This document shows positions 33,341 through 44,014 of a stretch of 64,000 bases of DNA, in pieces. A program made the position numbers and the translations under genes. Numbering within the stretch: position 1 is the stretch's first letter; each line of letters starts with the position of its first letter. The notes under the pieces are model-generated. The model was given only the letters and a program-made list of their open reading frames with translations, was not told where the DNA came from and searched no databases. Origin of the DNA: Berberis thunbergii (Eukaryota > Streptophyta > Magnoliopsida > Ranunculales > Berberidaceae); NCBI GenBank assembly GCA_003290165.1, contig QNQO01010764.1:60228-124227 (forward strand). Direction: 5' to 3'.

Positions 33341-35879
33341 AGATTTTATTACTGGTAGTGGTGGTGGTGGAGAAAGACGTTTCCTTGTTGTAGGTGGATC
33401 AGAGAGTGCTGGTGGTGTGGGGAGCAAAGGTGGGCAGGATGATATTGCTTGGGGACATGTTGGCGAGGTGAGGCTTGTAGTTGAGATGCAGCTGAGGGTG
33501 TGGTCGTGATGTTACTAGGAGTTACGCGAGACTGAAGAGGCACCTCAGCTCGTATTTTCACTTCTTGTGGGTCAACAAAATCAGCAACCAGGAGTTTTCC
33601 TCCATTAGTAGGCCATTGTAGGTTGTATACAGCATTCCTAGTCTTTGTAGCTTTTTCCACTGAAGAAAACTGCAAAAGATTTTATTTATGATAAGCAAAT
33701 AGTAAACCCTAATGTAAACAAAAACAAAAATTGTATAGTGAATTTCCAAATTGACTTTGTAAAATTGTGCTCAACTAAATATAAATTGACAAATAAGAGA
33801 AGCAGCGAATTCAGTACCAAAAAAGTTAAATCAACAGTCAGACAAATCCTACGTTTTCATCTTGATGATTTACCGAGGTTTCCATTGACCTATCTATCAC
33901 ATTTTGGATAAACCAAAGCGGAAATTATGAACATAAAGGCAGTCTTGAGTTTTGATGACTTGTCGGTAATGAGCTTCAAATTTTGGTTCGTTGAAAAAAT
34001 ATTAAAAGTCAGATTCCAAAATCTAATCAGCATCTCCTTGAGGCAGACTGGTGCCATGTCACAGTTCCTCATTCCTTCGGATGATATGAGCACAAGTTTG
34101 TATGAATGGGAGCTTGCCTTCCCGATTCGGTTGGATGACAGGCTTAAACCTGTTTGATTTGAATGACAGTGGACAGCTCCTACCTCAAACAAAACTCCAT
34201 GTCTCCATCTTCTCCCCTAGAACTAACTTTCTCATCTGGTCAGTGGCTCATTAGCAAGTACAACCTTTGTGGTATGATCAACGAACAATCAACCACCTGT
34301 TCTTCTTGTGTCCTTTCTCTGAGGAGATGAAGTGCTTGTGATTACTGTTTAGGGGTAGATTTCCTACTAGGGATTTCTCTTATTCAGGGGGCCAACCATT
34401 GGAAAAATAGAACTGTATCTTGGAAGGAAAACTGGATTCAGTACCAGCTGATTGTTGCAAGTTTACAGGTAATCCAGAAAGACAAAATCAAAAGTTTTTT
34501 AAAAGCAAAAGGTGTGATCTTCATATGCTTAATATTCAACAAAGATACAAGTGTTGTTTTGGTTATATCTCTTGCCTCCTTTTCTTGGCTCCACGAGCAT
34601 CTCACTCGTGGTTGCCATTTTAATACAATTCTCTAGTATGTCTTGCTTATCAATACAATTTTTTTACTCGATTCAAGCTTGCCGAAGGACATTGAGTAGA
34701 CTTTCTATATACAAACTTGATTTCCACTCATGCAAATGCACCATAACATAAAAATAAATAAATAACATGGTGACAAGATTAAGGAAAGAGGAAATAGAGG
34801 ATATGGAAAAGAAAGGCATACCATCACATAGCAGTGGGTCTTAATGTGGTCCATCCGAAAACTGCAGACTGTACCAGTTTTACCCAGAAGCTCTTGTACA
34901 GCTTTCAGGGTAAATGGCCTGAGAAAGTTATCAATCCTGAGAGAGTTGCTAGGAGATTTCTGCAATGGTGGAACTGGCAAGATGAAACAGAGCAATCCAA
35001 GATTAAAATACAAAATAAATGTGGTGCATTTACAATTCAGAACATCGAGTTATAATATCTTACCAACACGCTCCTTTGGTGTGTCTCCATCGTCAAGTGT
35101 CGAGTCTGATCTAGAAAAGTTGCGCTTGGGGATACTGGACTGGAATGCATCCTTCGGTGTTGTTAAAGGAGTAAGACCTGAGGACTTTAATCCAAGAATT
35201 TTAACACTTTTTGAATTCCACCTTCGCTGCCTCTTTGAAGGTTCACTGCACCTGATCGGCTCTTGATCTGCACCAACAGAACATTAAATAGATGAGATCA
35301 TGAGAAGTTTAATCTATATAGTTGTCACCTAAGCTTCAGTGTAATGATCCAATAATGTACCCAACTAAAAATTGCATGATCATATTATTAACTACCAAAA
35401 ATGATAACATTCTACTCAAATTGCAAAAGCAGAGCGAAACTATTGTGCAAATCCTTATGACTACGAGGACTAAAGAGAAACATGAAACATGTTAAGTCAC
35501 CTACAACATAAATTCTCCAGCAAGAATTGAACTTTGTATTGTTAAACAAGAAAAAGAAACAGCAGGAACAAGAACAAACAAAAGTTCATATATCAAAACG
35601 ATAAAAAATTCTCCAAGCAAGAGTTCATATATCAAAACGATCAATAGAAGACTGATTAAGAAGAAATAGATACCTGATTGTGCCGTTCTCCTGCAACAGA
35701 TTTGAAGTGAAATTTCGTGAAATCGAAACAAAACCTCACAAAGAGGCAACTGAAATGAACTGAAGTACCTCTTGTTCTTGGATTGGATCGAAGCCAAGAA
35801 GGGCGAAGCGGACGCTAAGGAAGCCCTTCGATTACTCGGCGACTTCGAGGGACGAATCATCTTCGTTGTTTCGAAGCAT
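33341..35879 (-). pseudogene. Captured BRCT-like / ACINUS chimeric gene in CACTA-D
   Basis: Minus-strand exons with canonical splice sites are 35860-35769, a 17-nt microexon 35690-35674, 35267-35064, 34973-34822 and 33669-33349. Spliced from the ATG at 35860 they give one open frame of about 261 codons. The last three exons match plant ACINUS-type SAP/RRM-like proteins: RCSEPSKRQRRWNS, NSLRIDNFLRPFTLKAVQEL, LGKTGTVCSFRMDHIKTHCY and SSVEKATKTRNAVYNLQWP. ACINUS belongs to a nuclear RNA-processing (ASAP/PSAP) complex. The C-terminal Pro-rich part has shifted frame. The first exon is not ACINUS. From an upstream ATG (35879) it reads FLSVRFALLGFDPIQEQE after one stop, resembling the first exon of a plant BRCT-domain gene. 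A leader and TATA-like element lie upstream (35880-36025). This is an exon-shuffled chimera; expression is unknown. Confidence 0.72.
33675..34821. other. Intron-like region in the CACTA-D cargo, with LINE remnant
   Basis: This lies between the last two ACINUS exons. At about 34210-34350 on the plus strand a decayed zf-RVT-like piece is readable (WSVAH, then NHLFFLCPFS), suggesting an old LINE insertion in the intron. The flanking frame at 33927-34157 is not recognised. Confidence 0.45.
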
Positions 35880-36028
35880 TTTGTGCGAAATCGAAGTGAA
35901 GAAGAAAGAGAAAGAAGGTTTGATTTGAAACCCTAAAAGAGAGATATGAGTGGGAGAGAGAGAAGAAATGGAGGGATTTTATTTTGGGTTTTTTATAAAT
36001 ACGAAATTTGATTTTTGGTGGTGGCGCC
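35880..36028 (-). promoter_or_regulatory. Captured promoter/leader of the BRCT-like first exon
   Basis: Read on the minus strand, atttataaaaaaccc (TATA-like, about 35985-35999) is followed by a pyrimidine-rich leader with the common plant element tagggttt and the first ATG at 35879. The 16-codon frame from that ATG (including its stop) overlaps the ATG at 35860 and would act as an upstream ORF. Homology to CACTA-B resumes at about 36029, marking the cargo border. Confidence 0.5.
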
Positions 36029-36399
36029 AGTATTCAAAATTTCACCCCAATTTTTGTGCCGCCAGAAGCACACGCCGGGCTTTTAAGGGGGGACATTTTG
36101 TGCGACGAAATTACAAAATATTCTAATTTCGTCGCACAAACATCACATTTGTTTATTTTGGAGAAATTTTTTTATATCATTATTTAATTAATTAATTGAA
36201 CTTCGACATTCATTTAACAAATTTATGGTAAAAAATTCATAGTACATTAACAAATTTAATTAAATGAACTAACAAAATACATAATATTATTAACATCTAG
36301 TAAACGACCTAACAAATTATATTCCTTCAAATGTCTTTGATCTGAATCAGTAGAGTAATCACTTTCAACTTCTTTTTCAAGTTAATCTTTTATGGTTGC

Positions 36400-37678
36400 C
36401 TCAGATTCTCATAAAACTCCATCTTTTGCAGGTGATACCTCAACATCATATTCGTCATCAAATGGACGAAGTTCGACAAATAACTGAAATGGCTGTTGGA
36501 TAATGGGAATGCTTGAAGATGAATTCTCTTGATCAGCGGTGTCGTCATCACTGTGGTCATCAGAAGCCTTTTCAAGAATGTCCCATATATTTCTGTGTTG
36601 GATCATCTGGAACAACAACGACGGGCCAGGTGCTGTGAGTAGAGCTCATATTCCCGAACGGATTAAATCCATCAGTTGCAAGCCCCAATCTGACATTGCG
36701 TGGGTCTTCTGCAAAATCGGGGTACATAGTATCGAATGCTTTCCAAGCCTCTCCATCAGCAGGATGTCTCAAAAAATCATCATCAACCCTTCCTTCATTG
36801 TGCCATCTCATATGACTCACAGTGTGCGTCAACATGTACAGTCGCTGCAATCTAGGCTTCAGTGGAAGATAACGCAAAACCTTTTATGGAATTTTCTTCG
36901 TTTTATTACTAGAATTAGGTTTATATCTTGGCTCATTGCACACAGGGCATGCATCCATCCCTTCAATTTCCTTATAAAATAATGCACAGTTGTATTTGCA
37001 AACATGAATCTTTTGATACCCCAAACCAAGACCATTCAACAATTTCTGCGCGTTACGATAATCCTCAGGCAAAATGTTTTCATTCGGAAGCATCCGCTTC
37101 ATAATTCTCATTAAATGAGAAAAACACTTATTCGACATATGATGTTTCACTTTGCAATGCATCAACTCCACAATGGCAGTAAGCGGGGAGAACCCTGTGA
37201 AACCAGGGTATAATGCTTGTTGGGCTTGTTTCAAAAGTCTTTCATAGTTTTCTAACTCTTCACTTTGCAGCATGTTGGGAGGTACGGTATCTCCTACCAT
37301 ATCATCAATGCCATCTTCGCTCATCGATGCATATGGATAAGCGTCATTTATTATACCCATAACTTGGTCATTATCATTCATGGACGTTTCATCAATGTGC
37401 GGCACAAGTGGCTGGGAATTCGATGAAGTAGAACCAAATTCTCGTTGCTCCCCATGATAAATCCACCTCGTATAATTCAGAATCATCCCATACCTCGCCA
37501 AATGATATCAAACCATATTGAATGTCTGCCACAAACAATTGTTACAACATTGACACAGACACTTGATATGATTCGTCGTACCAGTGACATGTGCCCTTGC
37601 CAACTCAATGAAGCTCTCGATCCTATTTAAATATTCATCACAGCATTTGTCCTGATTTTGTATCCACTGTATTTCCAT
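36400..37678 (-). pseudogene. Transposase-21 gene of CACTA-D, internally deleted
   Basis: ATG is at 37678 (MEIQWIQNQDKCCDEYLNRI). It is collinear with the CACTA-B transposase through the transposon-associated domain and the start of the transposase-21 core (GDTVPPNMLQSEELENYER, KYNCALFYKEIEGMDACPVC, DGFNPFGNMSSTHSTWPVVV). There are stops after FNMV and after KTKKIP. At about 36611 the gene jumps to the C-terminal IQHRNIWDILEKASDDHSDD. About 700 bp present in CACTA-B are missing here, in addition to the deletion that copy already has. Two positions that are stops in CACTA-B (Leu after ENYER, Phe after YPG) are intact here, so the two copies decayed independently. Confidence 0.88.
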
Positions 37679-38129
37679 TACGCTTGTTTTCAGTTTATAA
37701 ACAAACATGAGAATTAAAGAGAGTTAACGACACTAATGCGATTAGGTTTCAATGTGGAAAAATTTCAGCAGCATAATTACAATTCTTCAAGTGGACGATG
37801 TAGATATTATTAATTAATAAATATCTAGTATGCACTCGAAAAACTATGTGAGACACTCCCAAAAATCCACATGATAGCAACCTTATTTCATGAAATTTCA
37901 AAAAATAAAAAAATAAACAATTTCCTCACCGTTTTCCAAGTGAAAGAGAGAGAAGATTGGAGTGTGGTCAGCGCCGGCGACACAAAGAGAAGATGAAGCC
38001 TAATTAAGTGCTGGAAGCTTGGAGTATATAGTGAGAGAAATCAATCTAGCAGAGAAAAAGAATAAAATGAGAAGAGAAAATAGTGAAAAACGCAGGCCTG
38101 ATTATTCTAATTCGTGGAGAAGATGAACA

Positions 38130-39300
38130 TGTCATAGCTTGTGCGACGAACCTACTCGCTTTAAGCGACGAATCTTTGTTGGGAAGACTTTATGCGACGA
38201 CGCTTTCCACTTCGTCGCGATAGATATCTTCAGGCGACGACAAAGTTTGTCGCCCTAGGATGTTTTAAGCGATGAACCAGCTCTCTTTAAGTGACGAATC
38301 TTTGTTGTGAGTACTTGATGTGATGAAGGGTTCCTATATGCTATCTTTAGGCGACGTCGACGTTTGTCGCCCTAGGATGTAAGACTTTAGGCGACAAATC
38401 TTTCCAAATCGTCGCGTAAGATATCTTCAGGCGACGACAAAGTTTGTCGCCCTAGGATGTTTTAGGGGATGAACCGGCTCTCTTTAAGCGAGGAATCTTT
38501 GTTGTGAGTACTTGATGCGACGAAGCTTTCCACTTCGTCGCGAAAGATATCTTAAGGCGACGAAAAAATTTGTCGCCCTAGGATGTAATACTTTAGGCGA
38601 CGAAGCTTTCCAATTCGTCGCGAACGATATCTTTAGGCGATGACAAAGTTTGCCGCCCTAGGATGTTTTAGGCGATGAACCGACTCTCTTTAAGCGAGGA
38701 ATATTTGTTGTGAGTACTTGATGCGACGAAGCTTTCCTCTTCGTCGCGAAAGATATCTTCAGACGAAGACAAAGTTTGTCGCCCTGGGATGTAAGACTTT
38801 AGGCGATGCGGCTTTCCAATTCGTCGCGTAAGATATCTTCAGGCGACGACAAAGTTGGTCGCCCTAGGATGTATTTTTGTTGTGAATATATCTTTAGGCG
38901 ATGACAAAGTTTGTCGCCCTAGGGTGTTGTTCAAAGTGGCAAACTTTAGGCGACGAAGGCTTTTGGTGCGTCGCGTAAGCTATATTTAGGCGATGAAATA
39001 GTGTGTCGCCATAGGATATTAAAGTTGGTCGTTTAAAGTGGTCGACACGTAGGCCTGGGATTTTAGGGTGACGAAATATTTTGTTTTAAGTGACGACACG
39101 TTGTCGCATATTAGGTATGTGACGAAGGCTTTAACTGCGTCACGAAAGAGGTTATGACGCGACGAAACCGCTCGTCGCGTTAATACTTAGCTATTTTTGT
39201 ACTTGCATGACAATATTAAATATGTCGTCGCGCCATGATAATTTTGAGCGACAAAACTTTCCTCGTCGCGCTACGAGTCGTCGCAAAAGGGGATCTTTTT
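38130..39300. repeat. Right subterminal repeat array of CACTA-D
   Basis: This is a higher-order tandem array of about 90-150-bp units built from gcgacgaagctttccacttc-gtcgcg, ggcgacgacaaagtttgtcg-ccctaggatgt and gatgaaccggctctctttaa. At least five units occur between 38140 and 38880. The array is about twice as long as that of CACTA-B. 37680-38130 is AT-rich without a gene. Confidence 0.85.
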
Positions 39301-39905
39301 AGTAGTGGCACTGGCCCCTTATGAGCTTGAACTGCTCTGAACACTCAAATCATATGAATATATGGATCAGTATATGAACCATATTAAAATCAAAAGGCTG
39401 TTCATCTCCAATATATATGAAAATATGTGGTGAACTCACCTGTAACTTTTCAAGGCGTTGTAAGGCATTCATGATTAGAAGTTCCTGACAGTTAGCTTGA
39501 TGCAATGATGTGATCAAATGTGTTTGAGGTATGTAAAACCTACATCATTTCGGCCAAAGAACATTGATTATTCAAATTATCAAGCTAATCCTAAATTCAG
39601 GACTAAATACGATTGTGTAAGTAATACATAACCACATGGCTGCAAATGAGTCGTATATAGATTCTATGACATTCTATTGAGATGGACTCTGACACATTTG
39701 CTGCCCTAGCTACTACAATAATTAGAACTTAAGTACACATCATTTGATGAATGAGAAATATAGCGATGTATCCAGCCAAAATTTTCTGACGTGTTCATAA
39801 ATAAACACATCAGACCATTTCAAGGGCAAACGATACTATATGATTGAATTAAGTAGCGATGCAGTCAAATTGGTAGTAGTGTTAGTTATCAGTTGTCAGA
39901 TGTAC

Positions 39906-40421
39906 CGTATTCATCTAGAGGTGCATCGTAATCGTAGCTAGTGGCAATAAAAGGGCCACCTGCTGTCCTGCTGATTTAGTTCCCCCATGGTACTGAAACG
40001 AAAAAGACCTTTCAACAGTTATTTGATCAGTGTGTTTAACCGGACCGAGGTTACTAGTAGATACAAGAAGGAAAACTGCTTACCATATAGTAATTAATGA
40101 TTGATCCATCTTTTTGTATAAACTTAGCAACTGAAATGCCAGATCTTCTACTGGTCGTTAAGGAACTGCACCACCAAACTCTGTAAACCTGTCGATAGAA
40201 CGAAATAAGTATCCTTTTAGGTAAGTGATCCCTTTTAAGTTACCAACAACTTTTTTTTTTAAATGGGGTCAGACAAAATTCATGTCCAGACTTCGAAGAT
40301 TTTGGAACTAACAAACATGATATCATACCAGCCAGCCAGTCCAAGCTTCTGTCCACGTCTTGGGTCTATAAGCCTTGTTTGGAGAGAACCAGTCGCAATA
40401 GAAACCATTGCAAGTGTTTAT
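39906..40421 (-). pseudogene. BGAL: Plant beta-galactosidase (GH35) gene fragment
   Basis: Three minus-strand exons have canonical borders: 40421-40331, 40188-40084 and 39992-39906. They encode [20 protein letters not shown] and [10 protein letters not shown]; then TEFGGAVP, a stop, RPVEDLAF and VAKFIQKDGSIINYYM; then YHGGT and GGPFIATSYDYDAPLDEYG. This run is diagnostic for the GH35 catalytic domain of plant cell-wall beta-galactosidases. A Tyr-to-stop change, a frameshift in exon 2 and a one-base loss after YHGGT disable it. The upstream and C-terminal exons are not found. It lies between CACTA-D and a repeat inside Tat-1, so it was probably carried in by a transposon, perhaps CACTA-C. Start and promoter are absent. 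Confidence 0.85.
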
Positions 40422-41540
40422 CTGTTACAATGTCAATAAGCAGAACTAAGAAAAAAAATCTAGGTCGACCATAAATCCTGACATTTCATTTATTGATATT
40501 ATTTTAACGTGAATTTTCAGCCCAGTATTGTGGATGCTCTATATATTAAAAATATGGTGATTTTGCCTGATTGCAAAGAGTGAATAAATGCTAAAAATGG
40601 AAGCTCACTCAACATGCCAGAATTATTAGGCAATGTGATGGTTCCATGGACCTTGTACAAGGTGCAGTTTCCATCAACACATCCCCCAAACAAAGATAAG
40701 TATCATTTGAATCATGTGACTGCCCTATTTCATAATCCACTGCAGTAACCATGTGACACCATAAATTCCTGTAGAATTTTTCAATAATTGCAACTTTACG
40801 ACCCTTGCCCTCGCAATGCTCCCTCCCGAAGGACTTGTGTAACATTTAAGAACATATGCCCATATATGAGGTCCATGGATTGAACTGTTTTACTTAAGTT
40901 TGTTTAGCTCTCGCACCAATCAAACCTTAACCCGTGCTAGCTGAAAAAACATACATGTATTCAAGGACAATTTCTTGGTGAAACACATACACAAGCACCT
41001 TGTGTAATGATCCAATTCAATTATAAGGTACTAGTTACTGCATGTGGTGGGCTAAGCACATGAACTGAGGTCGCTGTTAATAACACCTTTTACTTTGTCT
41101 GCCACATGAACAAATAAATCAAAGCCTTTGCTGCATTTATATTTAATACTATCACTCTGTAATTGCTCCTATAGTATGGTTTGCACAATCATATAAATGA
41201 TACATGATAGAGAAACTCACACCAAAACAATACATTTTGCCCCCTCGGTTCTCCTTTCCCATTTTAAGTGTCACACGGAAACTTTCTGGTATTTCGGCAA
41301 AACATTTGGAACAGTTTTATGAAGGATTTCAGCACAGATAAACCATTTGTCAGCCCTTTGAATAAGTAGATTAGTAGGTGGTCTTGCGGCAATCTAACCA
41401 CTAAGTGGTTGTGGCACCTAGAGGCCCTATGTGGTATTTATAGAAAAGCATAATACTAGGAATTTTGAAGGTAACAGCCAATCGCAGATGCATACTATCT
41501 GGAAAACTAAAGCAATGCTGTATAGGTGGGGCATTTTCTG
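40422..41540. other. Unassigned DNA upstream of the beta-galactosidase fragment
   Basis: A minus-strand frame at 40609-40845 has FGREHCEGKGRKVAIIEKFY and WCHMVTAVDYEIG. The cysteine spacing is faintly like the C-terminal galactose-lectin domain found in some plant beta-galactosidases, but this is weak and its order would be wrong for a normal gene. 39308-39905, on the other side of the exons, shows nothing I can assign. Confidence 0.3.
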
Positions 41541-41544
41541 GAAT

Positions 41545-42412
41545 AGTGGCGGACCCAGGATTTTAGTCAAGAGGGGGCGAAATGGCGAGTAAAAAAAAAT
41601 TTTCTACCCGAGTTAGTAAAATAAGAAAAATACATTGCATATACCAAATTGAATCAAGTGTAATCCAATTTAAAACAAAAATAAGGTCACAATATCAATA
41701 ACCTTAACAAGGGTTAAACGAGCGTAATAACTAGATATATAACTAAAATTACAAAATAATTAGGATAAATATCTAATTGAAGCTAAAAAAGTCGAAAATT
41801 TACGAACATCATAAGATCCTAATACAATTTCATCGAAAAATGTTTATATGAGGCTCAACTTTTGTACGAGTTGTCTAGTGGCATATATTTTCATTGATTT
41901 CTTTAGTTATTATTTTAGATATTAATTTCAAATAATTTTTTATTTTGGAGGTTTTATGCCACTTATGAATAAGCAATTCATTGCTTTACTGTTTACAATT
42001 ACATATAAAATTGCGTTGAAAACAAAAAAGTAAGGGAATGTCACAATGACAAAATTGTATAGACATAAAGAAATCATACGCTCCGAGAAGACCAAAAATA
42101 AATTTTTATTAAGCTAAATAATTTTTTAATGTTTGCAATTACTATAAAATTGTATTGAAAATAAAAAAATTAGGCGAGTAACAATGATAAAAATAGTAAT
42201 TATCAATAATTATTAAAAAATTTGCATATTTCAAACTAATTCCACTTGCTACGAACTCCAATATTCTATAAGATCTCAAATCTCTACACACTTTAATATT
42301 CATTAAAACCTATCAACTGCAGCAAATATTTACCTCTCAATTTGTGTGTACATATGGCGAAAGAGCGTAATCCCTTGGCTTGTTTGCCATGAGATGTTAC
42401 ATGGTTTCTGCA
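41545..42412. repeat. AT-rich repeat with a ggcggaccc-type end
   Basis: It starts tagtggcggacccaggattt at about 41543, is AT-rich throughout, and is followed at 42414 by a similar motif ttaggggcggacctactaag in the same orientation. Sequences like this recur widely in plant DNA-transposon ends. I cannot define inverted ends or a duplication, and there is no gene. Confidence 0.4.
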
Positions 42413-42559
42413 GTTAGGGGCGGACCTACTAAGGGGCCAGGGGGGCATTTGCAAAGGGTCCCATTTCCCTTCTTGACTTGGAAAGGGAGTAGCTGCAAAT
42501 GGTTGGTGTGATAGATGTAACAAAGCTGAGTACAAAGTAGGTAGAGGTTCTGAACAAAT

Positions 42560-43635
42560 CGTTGTTGCAGACAGGCATGGAAGTTGCATCTGGTGTGGAA
42601 CTGGATCGTCCCTTTTCCTTGCAAGACTTTGTTTGTGCCCTGCTAGGCCTGCTGAAAAGTTGCTTGACCATCGTCCTTATGGCAAAAGGTCGCCTCCACG
42701 TCGCCCATACTGTCCTCCGTCTCACTTCCGTCCTCATTTTGAGGTGACGACGGGTCGGAGGAATAACTCGCTTCTTTCTTCCCTGTCAACTGATTTGGAG
42801 TCGTCTTGTGAAAGAAAGACGATTGTTGCGAGTAAGAGGGAAAGTTGTATATAAGGGCACTGATGTAGTGAAGAAGGTGAAGGGTGGTACTGGAGTGATT
42901 CCGATCCCGAAGGTTCTCCATTCGGAAGCACATATCACTTTGTTTGCTCTGGACGTGGTAAAGATGAGCAACCAAACTTGGCATCAAGAGGTTGACACTT
43001 CTTATGTTTCCAGGAAGCATATTAGCAGGTGGAATGACTGGCTGAAAACTGTGCTCCAGAGCTAGAAGGAGAGACGCTTGGAGAGCGTATGTATAAAGGG
43101 AAGAAACATCTCGTGCTAGGGATGTCATACCGGAATCAAGTGGTCGCAGCTGGGACTAAAGTTGAGGTTGCTCGTGAGAGAGTGTACACCATGAAGGGAG
43201 CCTTTGCAAACTTGTATGTCATACTCAGATGTTTTCTACGAGATTGAATTGTTGAGCTAAGTGATGTTAATGATAAGCTGGGCGTCGAGCAGTCCAAGAC
43301 TGACATTCTGTCGAGCAAGCGAGAGCGGAAGCTTGCTGAATCAAGGATGTGCGAGGAAAAGCTTCTCTTGTCAAAGGGCAAGTTTGAGGTTAGCACAGTC
43401 GTGCATGGAAGGCTGGATCTGTTGCAGTTTTTGAAGGCAGAACGTTTTGATTAGGATTTTTCCTATTATGAAGAGGTAGCATATGTGAAGTTTGGAGTGT
43501 CCTCTGATTCGTCCAAAGAGGAAGATGACCCTGATGAGGGCGATCGAGAGGCAGTACGTACAGATGTGTTTCCTACTTGTTCTTATGTTAAGTCTAACTC
43601 TGTTGTATTTGACTCTCCTCTTGATGAAGAGTGAA
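42560..43635 (+). pseudogene. Antisense extra ORF of Tat-1, broken
   Basis: On the plus strand, opposite to gag, coding sequence can be followed through several frames and stops: HRPYGKRSPPRRPYCPPSHF, KVVYKGTDVVKKVKGG, FALDVVKMSNQTWHQEVD, ELSDVNDKLGVEQSKTDILS, RLDLLQFLKAERFD and an acidic end SSDSSKEEDDPDEGDREA. The Lys/Glu-rich central part looks like a coiled coil. Tat-lineage elements often carry an additional ORF in either orientation between pol and the 3' LTR; its role is unknown. The position and antisense direction fit. The family identity is inference from context. Confidence 0.5.
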
Positions 43636-43639
43636 CCTT

Positions 43640-44014
43640 TTATTTTTGGCTTGCAAATGAATATCATTCTTTACTTGTGCATTTTTCTTTTACTTTCCTG
43701 CTAGCTTTTATCTGCTTAGTCTTATCATTACATTAGTTGTCAGATGAAATGCTCTACTAGGTTAGAAAGTTGTATGATTGATCTGCTGGTGAGCGTTCTG
43801 ACTGCTTGTGCTACGATAGTTCGTGCAATCCTAGTCAGAATCTTCTTAGAAATCAAGGAATGTAATTTACCCTGGCGGCGTAGCTGTATATCAGACAATA
43901 AGTTGTTGTTGCTATTGTAAGCGAACTAGTGAGACTGTGGTCCTAGCACGTGCACCATTGTAGATGGTAAGACAATAGTCTTTGCGAGTCCTCCGAGTTG
44001 AGCTTCCAGAGCTT
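43640..44014. other. Non-coding region between the extra ORF and tandem repeats of Tat-1
   Basis: I see no gene. The end may contain a diverged first unit of the following tandem repeat. Confidence 0.4.

Larger units (their letters stand above)
32304..39307 (-). mobile_element. CACTA-D: second copy of the CACTA-B family, with ACINUS-chimera cargo
   Basis: From 32304 the sequence follows CACTA-B from its base 32 or so onwards (aaattgtcgctatagacaac), so the left terminal inverted repeat is missing. The right end, atctttttagtagtg, is intact at 39307. Gene order matches CACTA-B on the minus strand: transposase-21 (deleted), cargo, then the C-terminus of transposase-24. The cargo has replaced most of the transposase-24 gene. 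gca follows the right end, and gca also precedes the truncated left end, so a duplication is possible. With one terminus gone, this copy should be immobile. Confidence 0.85.
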
